From Actinomycetota bacterium (GTDB lineage: Bacteria; Actinomycetota; Acidimicrobiia; Spongiisociales; ZC4RG35), in the NCBI GenBank assembly GCA_003242515.1, contig QGUS01000054.1, positions 1 to 8,783 of the forward strand: DNA of 8,783 nucleotides, written 5' to 3'. The position numbers and the translations under genes were made by a program. The notes below the pieces were generated by a model. The model worked only from the letters and a program-made list of their open reading frames with translations. It was not told the DNA's origin and did not search any database. This document shows positions 1 to 6,257 of this stretch, piece by piece. Numbering within the stretch: position 1 is the stretch's first letter; the number at the start of each line of letters is the position of its first letter.

Positions 1-1
1 G

Positions 2-256
2 GCCAACGACACCATCTTCGGCCTGACCGCCGGTCTCTACTCCACAGACGAGGCCGAGATCGAGAAGTGGTTCGACACGATCCAGGCCGGCACGACCTAT
101 GTGAACCGCGAGGCCGGCGCCACGACGGGGGCGTGGCCGGACATCCAGTCGTTCGGCGGCTGGAAGGGCTCCGGCACCTCCGGCACCGGCGGCGGTGGCC
201 CGTGGTACCTGCGCCAGTACATGCGGGAGCAGTCCCGCACGCTGTTCCGGCCCTGA
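2..256 (+). CDS. Aldehyde dehydrogenase, C-terminal fragment (pyrroline-5-carboxylate dehydrogenase-like)
   Basis: This is the last 84 residues of an NAD(P)-dependent aldehyde dehydrogenase. The gene begins outside the window and the frame is open from base 2 to the TGA at 254-256. The fragment holds the family's C-terminal block: FGLTAGLYS, then an interval typed as TYVNREAGATTGAWP, then the signature FGGWKGSG (compare FGGxKxSG) in the substrate and oligomerisation region, then a tail ending REQSRTLFRP. The NREAGATTGAWP...FGGWKGSG combination is what I associate with delta-1-pyrroline-5-carboxylate (glutamate semialdehyde) dehydrogenases, which oxidise the last intermediate of proline breakdown to glutamate. 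The catalytic Cys and Glu lie upstream, so the substrate remains uncertain. It converges on the minus-strand HisA-like gene with only 4 bases between the stop codons. Confidence 0.83.
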   Translation, partial: ANDTIFGLTAGLYSTDEAEIEKWFDTIQAGTTYVNREAGATTGAWPDIQSFGGWKGSGTSGTGGGGPWYLRQYMREQSRTLFRP

Positions 257-260
257 GGGC

Positions 261-1334
261 CTAAGGCTCCAACCGGATGAGGAGGCCGTCGGGCGACGAC
301 AGCTCGACGGCCCCTCCCCGCCGGGTCGTCTCGATCCCCACCTGGTTCAGGTGGTTGCGCCACCGCTCGGGGTCCTCGACCCTGAAGGCGAGACGGTCCG
401 GCCGCCCCGACGATCCCTCCACCAGCTCGATCTGCTGGCCCGGCGCGGCCTGGAGGATGACCGCGTCCTTCTCGTCCTCCGCGGTGCGGACCTTCTCGAA
501 GCCCAGCTTGCCGATGTAGAAGGCGAGGGCCTCTTCCATTGAGCGCACGCCGACGGCGACCCGGCTCACGCTGATCCCGCCCGGCGCCCGCATCGGCCCT
601 CCACCGGAGAGCACCTCCTTGGCCTCGGGGATGGTGAAGCGCCCGACGGTCACCTCGCGGCCCACCACCACGCCGGCCAGGCGGCGCCCGTTGGCCTCCA
701 GCTGGGTGAGCCGGCGCAGGTCCTCGAGGTCCCTCACACCGCCGGCCTGGATGACCGGCTCCTCGACGATGGCGAGGGCCTCGGTGAGGATCTCCCAGTT
801 GGGCGGCTCGGTGAGGGAGTCCCTGTTGGCCTCGGAGACGAGGAATGCGGCGACACCGGCCGAGGACATCTCGATGAGGACCTCCTCGAGGAACCGCCCC
901 GAGTTCTTCAGCCAGCCCCGCGTGGCGATCTCGCCGCTGCGCCGGACGTCGATGGAGACCACCACCCGGTCCGGGTACTCGCGGCACATGTCCCACACCA
1001 TGATCTGGTTCTCGATCGCCGCCGTTCCCATCACGGCGCGCCACGCGCCGAGGTTCAGGACCCGCTCCAGCTCCAGCTCGGACCGGATGCCACCTGCCAC
1101 CTGGACGGGGACGTCCACTGCCTCAATGAGACGGCCGATCAGCTCGCGGTTGCGGTAGTCGCCGTAGGCGGCAGCGTCCAGGTCGACCACATGGAGGCGG
1201 TCGACCCCCTGGCTCGCCCAGCTGCGGGCGCGCCCGACCGGGTCGTTGTCGAGGACGATGGCGTCGTCGAGCCGACCCTTGGGGAGCCGCACGGACCGGC
1301 CTCCAAGGATGTTGACCCGTGCGTACAGCTCCAT
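261..1334 (-). CDS. HisA-like TIM barrel fused to a VOC/glyoxalase-fold domain, probably catalytically altered
   Basis: The protein has 357 residues. Residues 1-243 match the HisA/PriA phosphoribosyl isomerase barrel of histidine synthesis. Seen are HVVDLD (48-53), the phosphate loops GGIR (81-84), GGV (198-200) and VVVGR (222-226), SIDVR with Asp129, and IATRGW (136-141). At the position of the catalytic base (Asp8 in Thermotoga HisA, PAxD) this protein has Asn8 in ARVNILGG. The usual RDGT loop reads RDSL (Asp172 kept). Residues 254-357 form a VOC domain (LAFYIGKLGFE, IELVE, RLAFRVED, SPDGLLIRL), but the canonical ligands His, His and Glu at strands 1, 5 and 8 are Arg here. No stop or clear internal start separates the halves. 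A TAG lies just upstream of the ATG, fixing the start. It is the last gene of the minus-strand operon and has no his genes beside it. Family is certain; function is unknown and probably not plain HisA. Confidence 0.86.
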   Translation of the reverse strand: MELYARVNILGGRSVRLPKGRLDDAIVLDNDPVGRARSWASQGVDRLHVVDLDAAAYGDYRNRELIGRLIEAVDVPVQVAGGIRSELELERVLNLGAWRAVMGTAAIENQIMVWDMCREYPDRVVVSIDVRRSGEIATRGWLKNSGRFLEEVLIEMSSAGVAAFLVSEANRDSLTEPPNWEILTEALAIVEEPVIQAGGVRDLEDLRRLTQLEANGRRLAGVVVGREVTVGRFTIPEAKEVLSGGGPMRAPGGISVSRVAVGVRSMEEALAFYIGKLGFEKVRTAEDEKDAVILQAAPGQQIELVEGSSGRPDRLAFRVEDPERWRNHLNQVGIETTRRGGAVELSSPDGLLIRLEP

Positions 1335-1340
1335 GGAGGA

Positions 1341-1346
1341 ACCCTA
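1341..1346 (-). promoter_or_regulatory. Possible -10 box for a leaderless HisA-VOC transcript
   Basis: On the minus strand TAGGGT (TANNNT form) is followed by 6 bases and then the ATG at 1334. There is no purine-rich Shine-Dalgarno before this ATG; the bases in between are TCCTCC. I see no convincing -35. The gene could therefore be read both from the upstream operon and from its own leaderless start. Confidence 0.35.
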
Positions 1347-1366
1347 ACCAACGAACTCCAGAGGTG

Positions 1367-3172
1367 TCAGGAGATGCCGAGCATCTGCTCGGCGGCGTCG
1401 AGGGTCTGGCCGCCGGCGATCACCGGGGCGAACAGGTCACCGTGCCGGGCGATGCGATCCCATACGTTGGCGATGGTGACGTCGCCGTTGGCCAGTCCGC
1501 CCAGCTCCGACCAGGCGACCGGAGCCGACACCGGGGCCCCGGCACGGGGCCGGACCGAGTAGGGGGCGGCGACGGTCTGGCCGGAGGCGTTCCGGTTGTG
1601 GTCGATGAACACCTTCCCGCCGCGTTTCGACTTGTCCCACTCCATGGTGATGTCGTCCGGGTTGGCGGCGGCCAGGTACCGCCCGACCTCGCCGACGAAC
1701 CGCCGGACCCGCTCGTAGGTGTGGACCGGATCGAGAGGCACGTAGACATGGATGCCCCGCGAGCCCGAGAGCTTCGGGTAGCCGCGCAGCCCCAGCTGCC
1801 GCAGCGCCACCTCCAGGAGACGGGCCGCGGCCACCACCTGGTCCCAGGTGGCTCCTTCCGACGGGTCGAAGTCGAAAATGGCGTAGTCGGGGAAGTCCAG
1901 CGACCCTTCACGGGAGTGGAAGGGGTGGATCTCGATGCACCCCATGTTGGCGAACCACATGAGGGCCTCGGGCGAGTCGGCGACCAGGAAGTCGATGACC
2001 CCTCCCATCGAGTCGGACTCCACCTCCACCGTCCGCATCCACGACGGCTGGTGCCCGGGAGCGCGCTTCTCGTAGAAGGAGCCACCGGCGAGCCCATCCG
2101 GGTACCGGGACATGGATATGGGCCGCCCCTCCAGGTGCGAGAGCAGGACCGGAGCGATCGACGCGTAGTACTGGATCAGGTCGCCCTTCGTGTAGCCGTC
2201 GTCGGGGAAGAAGACCTTGTCGACGTTGGAGAGGGTGAGCGGCCGATCGAGACCCTCGGGGACGAAGCGGTCCGCCTTCCTGGTCACCGTCACCGGCCGG
2301 GGGAAGTCGATGTCCGACGCGGCGAGCGGACGCCCGGAGCGGTCCACCCCGGCCTCCAGGAGCGGCCGGGCCTCCTCCCAGATCCGCTCGTGGCTCTCCG
2401 CGTCCCTGGACTCCGAGATCACCACCATCGACACCCCCTTCTCCTGGGCGGCCCGGATCAGCGGGGCGACGCGGAGCGTCCCCCTCCCGTACTCGGTGTG
2501 GCGGATCTCCCCCGACGGCCCGAACTCGTTGTCGGAGAACTGCGTGTGGAGCGGGGCGGTCATCCAGCCTGGGAACGAGGCGTCCACGAACTCGAGCACC
2601 GCGCCGAACGCGGCCGGGTCCGCCAGCCCCCCGCCGGTCATGGCGTGGATGTGCGCCCAGTCGATCACGGGTCGGACGAAACCGAACTCGGAGGCGAGGA
2701 GGGCGATGTCGCCGAGGGTCCCGAACTGGCTCCGGTTCCCCGCGGTCTCCAGCCCCAGGGCGACGCCCATGCCCGAAACCTTCTCCTCCAGCCGGGTCAG
2801 CCGGCCCCGGATGCGGTCCAGGAGCACCCCGGGGTCCTCGTCGTATCGGGACCCGAGATGGACCACGACGACCGGAGCGCCCAGGGAGCGACCCAGCTTC
2901 ATGGTGTGCTCGATCGCGGCCAGCGACTGCCTGCCGCGGTCCTCGTCGGGGATGGTCAGACCGGCGAAGTACGGGGCGTGGACCGACACCCGGAGGCCCC
3001 GCTCGGCGGCGAGGGTCCCGAACTCCTCGCACCGCTTCTCCTTCCAGGGGAAGTCCTTGGTGAAAGGGAGCTCGATCGCCCGGTGGCCCTGCTCGACCAG
3101 GGAGTCCAGGAACGCGGCGTCGGGGATGCCTTCCGGCGGCAGTTCAGAGACGCCGAAACGGATCGAGCTCAC
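1367..3172 (-). CDS. Endonuclease IV-like AP endonuclease fused to a LigD-type polymerase/primase domain
   Basis: The protein has 601 residues with a GTG start overlapping the upstream hydrolase stop (GTGA), which implies translational coupling. Residues 1-270 are an Nfo/xylose-isomerase-like TIM barrel. It carries the endonuclease IV metal motifs: HAPY (His65), VVHLGS (His105), LETAG (Glu142), VIDWAHIHA (Asp171, His174), His209, His225 and ISES (Glu254), closer to the archaeal-type layout than to E. coli Nfo. After a linker (about 271-310), residues 311-590 are a LigD polymerase domain of the archaeo-eukaryotic primase superfamily. It has FDFDPSEG (Asp434, Asp436), SGSRGIHVY (His475) and the third metal Asp in VFIDHN (Asp524). 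Predicted roles are cutting 5' of abasic sites and then filling short gaps with dNTPs or rNTPs. There is no ligase or 3'-phosphoesterase domain in the protein and no Ku in the window. Domain calls are firm; joint action in base excision repair is inferred. Confidence 0.92.
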   Translation of the reverse strand: MSSIRFGVSELPPEGIPDAAFLDSLVEQGHRAIELPFTKDFPWKEKRCEEFGTLAAERGLRVSVHAPYFAGLTIPDEDRGRQSLAAIEHTMKLGRSLGAPVVVVHLGSRYDEDPGVLLDRIRGRLTRLEEKVSGMGVALGLETAGNRSQFGTLGDIALLASEFGFVRPVIDWAHIHAMTGGGLADPAAFGAVLEFVDASFPGWMTAPLHTQFSDNEFGPSGEIRHTEYGRGTLRVAPLIRAAQEKGVSMVVISESRDAESHERIWEEARPLLEAGVDRSGRPLAASDIDFPRPVTVTRKADRFVPEGLDRPLTLSNVDKVFFPDDGYTKGDLIQYYASIAPVLLSHLEGRPISMSRYPDGLAGGSFYEKRAPGHQPSWMRTVEVESDSMGGVIDFLVADSPEALMWFANMGCIEIHPFHSREGSLDFPDYAIFDFDPSEGATWDQVVAAARLLEVALRQLGLRGYPKLSGSRGIHVYVPLDPVHTYERVRRFVGEVGRYLAAANPDDITMEWDKSKRGGKVFIDHNRNASGQTVAAPYSVRPRAGAPVSAPVAWSELGGLANGDVTIANVWDRIARHGDLFAPVIAGGQTLDAAEQMLGIS

Positions 3173-4014
3173 TTCCCCGCGAGCCAGTCGAGCAGCAGCG
3201 CGTTGAGCGCGTCGGGTGCCTCGACCGGTATCCAGTGCCCGGCGCCCTCGATCCGCTCGTACCGCCACTCCCCGGCGACGTGCTCTCCGGAGCCGACCAT
3301 CTGGCGCTCGGTGAGGGCCAGATCGTTCGACGACCACACCCCCATCACCGGCAGTTCGATAGGCGGGTAGTGCTTCGGCGGCGCCACATAGGTCTCGGGC
3401 CGGGAGTTCGCCCGGTAGATGGCGAGGGCGGAGGCGAGCCGGCCGGGGCGGCTCAGGTCGGCGATCCAGCTGTCGGCCTCCCCGCACGACCGGCTCCAGA
3501 GACGGAGCCACTTCCAGTCGTCGGCGGCGACGGCCGCCTCGGCGATCCCCTCGAACTGGAAGAAGAGCATGTACCAGCTCTTCTCCAGCTGGGCGGCACC
3601 GGCGGAACGGAACGAGGTCGGGTGACCGACCGAGAGCGCGGTGACGCTGCGCAGGCGCTTGGGGGCGGAGAGCGCGATCGCCCATGCGATGGCCGAGCCC
3701 CAGTCGTGGCCGACGACATGGGCCCGGTCGATGCCGGCCTCGTCGAGCACGGCGACCGCGTCGGCCACCAGCTCGCCCATGCCGCAGGCGTCGGGGGTCA
3801 CGGGGTCGGACCGGCCGAAGCCCCGGAGGTCGGGGGCGAGGACCCGGTAGCCGGCCCCGGTGAGCGCCGGGACCTGGTGGCGCCACAGGCGGGCGGAGTC
3901 GGGGAACCCGTGGAGGAGGAGCACCGGGATGCCGTCCTCGGGGCCGTGGTCGGCGACGGCGAGGCTCAGGTCACCCCGGTCGACGCGGCGGCACGAGGAG
4001 TAGACGTCGAACAT
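3169..4014 (-). CDS. Alpha/beta hydrolase, epoxide hydrolase-like
   Basis: This is a 281-residue cytosolic alpha/beta-fold hydrolase with no signal peptide. It has the oxyanion-hole motif HGFP (35-38), the nucleophile elbow GHDWGS with Asp104, the acid Asp231 in WSSND, and the base His260 in GAGHW. An Asp nucleophile in GHDWG indicates epoxide hydrolase or haloalkane dehalogenase rather than a Ser esterase. The cap region holds Tyr148 (in SWYMLFFQF) and Tyr200 (ALAIY), plausible ring-opening tyrosines, which favours epoxide hydrolase. The natural substrate cannot be read from sequence. I chose the ATG at 4014 because a TANNNT box lies 7 bases upstream, fitting a leaderless mRNA. An in-frame ATG at 4032 would add 6 residues. 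It is the first gene of the minus-strand operon, and its stop overlaps the start of the nuclease-polymerase fusion by 4 bases. Confidence 0.88.
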   Translation of the reverse strand: MFDVYSSCRRVDRGDLSLAVADHGPEDGIPVLLLHGFPDSARLWRHQVPALTGAGYRVLAPDLRGFGRSDPVTPDACGMGELVADAVAVLDEAGIDRAHVVGHDWGSAIAWAIALSAPKRLRSVTALSVGHPTSFRSAGAAQLEKSWYMLFFQFEGIAEAAVAADDWKWLRLWSRSCGEADSWIADLSRPGRLASALAIYRANSRPETYVAPPKHYPPIELPVMGVWSSNDLALTERQMVGSGEHVAGEWRYERIEGAGHWIPVEAPDALNALLLDWLAGK

Positions 4015-4021
4015 CACCCGT

Positions 4022-4027
4022 ACCGTA
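4022..4027 (-). promoter_or_regulatory. Probable -10 box of the minus-strand operon (leaderless)
   Basis: On the minus strand TACGGT is followed by exactly 7 bases and then the ATG at 4014, the usual -10 to start spacing when transcription begins on the start codon. The -35 position (around 4044-4050) is GC-rich and shows no good match. This box and the opposing promoter of the HAD gene share the 54-base divergent gap. Confidence 0.45.
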
Positions 4028-4031
4028 CCCA

Positions 4032-4059
4032 TTGAGGTTTTCCACAGGCCGGATAGCCT
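4032..4059 (+). promoter_or_regulatory. Probable promoter of the HAD phosphatase gene
   Basis: TTGAGG (4032-4037, compare TTGACA) and TAGCCT (4054-4059, TANNNT form) are separated by 16 bases, a housekeeping sigma-like arrangement. The GTG start lies 9 bases after the -10, so the mRNA would be leaderless or nearly so. Its -35 sits within 5 bases of the opposing -10 of the minus-strand operon, so the two promoters may interfere. Confidence 0.5.
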
Positions 4060-4068
4060 TGATGGGAC

Positions 4069-5031
4069 GTGACGAGCCAGATCTTCCCCCAGAACGTCAT
4101 CGCGGTGATCTGGGACTTCGACAAGACCCTGATCCCCGGGAACATGCAGGGCCCCCTGTTCCGCCACTACGGGATCGACGAGTCGGAGTTCTGGGCCGAG
4201 GTGGACGGCCTCGAGGACTTCTACCGCAGCCACGGGGCCCAGCTGATCCAGCGCGACCACCTGTACCTGAACCACATCCTCACCTACGTCCGCCAGGGGA
4301 AGATGCCGGGGCTGAGCAACCAGCTGCTCGAGGACCTGGGCGCGGAGATCGAGTTCCACCCGGGGATGCCCGACTTCATGGAGTTCCTCCGCAAGGAGAT
4401 CGAGGCCGACCCGGTGTTCGCGGAGCATCAGATCACCATCGAGCACTACGTGGTGTCGACCGGCCTGCGGCGGATGATCCTCGGCTCGGCCATCGCTCCC
4501 TATGTCGAGTACGTGTGGGCGTGCGAGTTCACCGAGCTCGTGGCGCCCCCGGGCTACCAGCACCAGCAGGGCCGGCTCTTCTCCCCCGAGGCGGAGATCC
4601 AGCAGCTCATCTACGTGATCGACAACACCTCGAAGACCAGGGCGATCTTCGAGATCAACAAGGGGACCAACAAGAACCCGAACATCGACGTCAACGCCAA
4701 GATCGCCCGCGAGGACCGGCGGATCCCCTTCCAGAACATGATCTACGTCGCCGACGGGCCGTCCGACGTGCCGGTGTTCTCGGTTGTCTCGGAGAACGGG
4801 GGCCGCACCTACGCCGTCTACACCCCGGGGTCGGAGCGTGGCTTCGCCCAGGCGGCCCGGCTCCTCGAGCAGCGGCGCGTCGACGCCTTCGGCGAGGCCG
4901 ACTACACGGACGGGTCGCACACCGCGATGTGGATCCGGCACGCGGCCCGCGGCATCGCCGAGCGGATCGTGCGGGATCGGGCCCAGGCCCTGAAGGACCG
5001 CGTCGGGCTGCCCCCGCGCCATCTCGGCTGA
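4069..5031 (+). CDS. HAD-superfamily phosphatase
   Basis: This 320-residue cytosolic protein is a haloacid dehalogenase-type hydrolase. Motif I is WDFDKTL, with nucleophile Asp16 and acid/base Asp18. Motif II is the STG at 130-132. A lysine in NTSKTR (Lys189) is a candidate motif III residue. Motif IV is YVADGPSDVPVF, with Asp229 and Asp233 binding magnesium. The long helical segment between motifs I and II (about 25-120) would be the cap that sets specificity. The DKTL form of motif I and the DGPSD of motif IV fit phosphomonoesterases of the phosphoserine phosphatase-like branch, but I cannot name the substrate. The start is a GTG; there is no clear ribosome site, in keeping with the promoter just upstream. 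It is transcribed alone, divergent from the hydrolase operon, and is followed by a terminator. Family confident, role unknown. Confidence 0.9.
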   Translation: MTSQIFPQNVIAVIWDFDKTLIPGNMQGPLFRHYGIDESEFWAEVDGLEDFYRSHGAQLIQRDHLYLNHILTYVRQGKMPGLSNQLLEDLGAEIEFHPGMPDFMEFLRKEIEADPVFAEHQITIEHYVVSTGLRRMILGSAIAPYVEYVWACEFTELVAPPGYQHQQGRLFSPEAEIQQLIYVIDNTSKTRAIFEINKGTNKNPNIDVNAKIAREDRRIPFQNMIYVADGPSDVPVFSVVSENGGRTYAVYTPGSERGFAQAARLLEQRRVDAFGEADYTDGSHTAMWIRHAARGIAERIVRDRAQALKDRVGLPPRHLG

Positions 5032-5049
5032 CCGGGCATCCCGGTTTTT
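5031..5049 (+). terminator. Intrinsic terminator after the HAD phosphatase
   Basis: Starting on the last base of the stop codon, ACCGGG (5031-5036), loop CAT and CCCGGT (5040-5045) form a 6-bp GC-rich stem. It is followed directly by a T run to 5049. The stem is short, but its position and the T tract fit a rho-independent terminator. Confidence 0.55.
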
Positions 5050-5063
5050 GGCATTTGGCGCGA

Positions 5064-5097
5064 CCTGTGGTGACCTAGCGAGGTAGGTCGCCACAGG
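5064..5097 (+). repeat. 14-bp inverted repeat in front of the amidase gene
   Basis: The left arm (5064-5077, CCTGTGGTGACCTA) and right arm (5084-5097, TAGGTCGCCACAGG) pair over 14 positions with a single T/C mismatch, which in RNA is a G-U wobble. The loop is 6 bases (GCGAGG). It lies after the HAD terminator, and its right arm runs into the G-rich stretch (5095-5100) that would be the amidase ribosome binding site. It may be an operator for a dimeric repressor or an RNA hairpin that masks the ribosome site. It lacks a T tract, so it is not a typical terminator. Confidence 0.6.
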
Positions 5098-5104
5098 GGG
5101 AACA

Positions 5105-6208
5105 CTGAGCCGGAACCAGCCGATACTCGTCGTCCTGATCGCGGTCACCCTCCTCGTCGGTGTCCTGGTCTTCATGGACCTCGGCGGGGACGACACACCC
5201 GGTGGCCCCGCCAACCAGGCGGGCCTGACCACCACGACCACGGCCGTCGACGCCAGGCCGACGAGAACCGGCTGGGTGAGCACCCGCTCCGGCTCCGTCT
5301 ACGAGGGCATCCCCCGCGCCGCCAAGGTCCCGTTCGCCGTCCTCGCCCAGGAGGCGGGCGGCTACCGGGTGCTCGACGTCTGCAACCGGGAGGGCTGGCT
5401 CTCGGCCGACCAGGTGGTCCCCGGGAACGTGTTGATCGACCGCCAGGGCTTCGGGGATGCCGTGTTCGTGATCGACGCGGGGCACGGCGCCCCCGACGAG
5501 GGCGCCATAGGCCCTTCGGGCCTCCACGAGGCGGAGGTCAACCTCGACGTCGCCTCCCGGGTGGTGGAGCTGCTGGGCCGGTCCAACGACATCGACTGGA
5601 CGACCGGGCGGGTGATGCCGGGCAGCGCCGTCCCCCCGGCACACACGGTGATCGCGACGCGGCCGTCGGACGGCCCCAACGGCGGCGACTTCGAGGTGGG
5701 GCTCACCTTCCGGGCAAGCCTCGCCAACGCTGTCGGTGCCGACGCCTTCGTCTCGATCCACCACAACAGCGGCCCGACCAACCGCCGCGACACCCCCGGG
5801 TCCGAGGCCTACGTGTCCGCCTTCGACACCGAGTCGCAGCGGCTCGGGGCCCTGATGCTGGAGGAGCTGCGCCTGTCGTTCTCCCGTTTCGACGCCGAGT
5901 GGTCGGGCGGGAACGGCGACGGCCTCATCGCCCGCATCGGGAGCGATGGCAACGACTACTACACCGTGATCGCCGTCTCCGAGGTCCCGGCCGTCATCGT
6001 CGAGGGCCTCTACATCTCCAGCCAGTCCCAGGAGTCTCTGGCCAGGACCGACACCTACCGCCAGGCCTACGCCGAGGCGGTGTACCGCGCGCTGGTCCGG
6101 TTCGTCTCCACGGCGGACCGTCCCGACATCGAGGTGGTCACCCAGCAGTTCGACCCGGGCGGCCCCAGCCGGAGCATGGACGACTGCGTGGTGCCCACGC
6201 TGGATTAG
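5105..6208 (+). CDS. Membrane-anchored N-acetylmuramoyl-L-alanine amidase (Amidase_3) with Thr-rich linker
   Basis: This is a zinc amidase that cuts the bond between muramic acid and the stem peptide in peptidoglycan, outside the membrane. From an inferred CTG start it has 367 residues: a short basic start, a hydrophobic segment (about 7-23, ILVVLIAVTLLVGVLVF) acting as signal or anchor, a Thr-rich linker (40-56), an SH3-like stretch (about 56-112), and the Amidase_3 domain (about 119-350). Zinc ligands are His127 (DAGHG), Glu142 and His219 (SIHHN); the catalytic Glu is Glu300 (VIVEG). The only in-frame ATG, at 5174, would delete the whole hydrophobic segment. Between the in-frame TAG at 5084 and that ATG there is no ATG, GTG or TTG. 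CTG at 5105, 4 bases after AGGGGG, is the best start. The secreted nuclease follows 49 bases downstream, possibly co-transcribed. Confidence 0.85.
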   Translation: MSRNQPILVVLIAVTLLVGVLVFMDLGGDDTPGGPANQAGLTTTTTAVDARPTRTGWVSTRSGSVYEGIPRAAKVPFAVLAQEAGGYRVLDVCNREGWLSADQVVPGNVLIDRQGFGDAVFVIDAGHGAPDEGAIGPSGLHEAEVNLDVASRVVELLGRSNDIDWTTGRVMPGSAVPPAHTVIATRPSDGPNGGDFEVGLTFRASLANAVGADAFVSIHHNSGPTNRRDTPGSEAYVSAFDTESQRLGALMLEELRLSFSRFDAEWSGGNGDGLIARIGSDGNDYYTVIAVSEVPAVIVEGLYISSQSQESLARTDTYRQAYAEAVYRALVRFVSTADRPDIEVVTQQFDPGGPSRSMDDCVVPTLD

Positions 6209-6257
6209 GCCTGCAGTCCCAGCAACCCACGGCCCGGTCCTGCCGATTTCTTGAGCG

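Noticed and set aside
249..261. GGCCC-TGA-GGGCC hairpin over the aldehyde dehydrogenase stop codon, a candidate two-way terminator between convergent genes.
   Set aside because: The stem is only 5 bp, overlaps the stop codon and has no T tract on either side. Such stems are frequent by chance in this GC-rich DNA.
1367..3172. Reading the polymerase domain as part of a complete non-homologous end-joining system.
   Set aside because: No Ku, ATP-dependent ligase or phosphoesterase domain is present in the window. Only the polymerase domain is seen, so an end-joining role cannot be supported here.
1319..3370. Very long plus-strand open frame (683 codons) opposite the nuclease-polymerase gene.
   Set aside because: Its translation is low-complexity, rich in Gly, Arg, Val and Asp, and has no recognisable domain. 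It is the antisense shadow of the minus-strand gene, as expected at high GC.
3173..3886. N-terminal extension of the nuclease-polymerase frame up to 3886.
   Set aside because: This part is Arg/Gly/Pro-rich and lies fully inside the alpha/beta hydrolase gene in another frame. The GTG at 3172 with GTGA overlap is the natural start, directly before the IRFGVSELP strand of the barrel.
4033..5283. Extension of the hydrolase frame through the HAD phosphatase region, giving a 704-residue protein.
   Set aside because: The extra part is antisense to the HAD gene and the start of the amidase gene and has no domain. The hydrolase family begins near 4014 or 4032.
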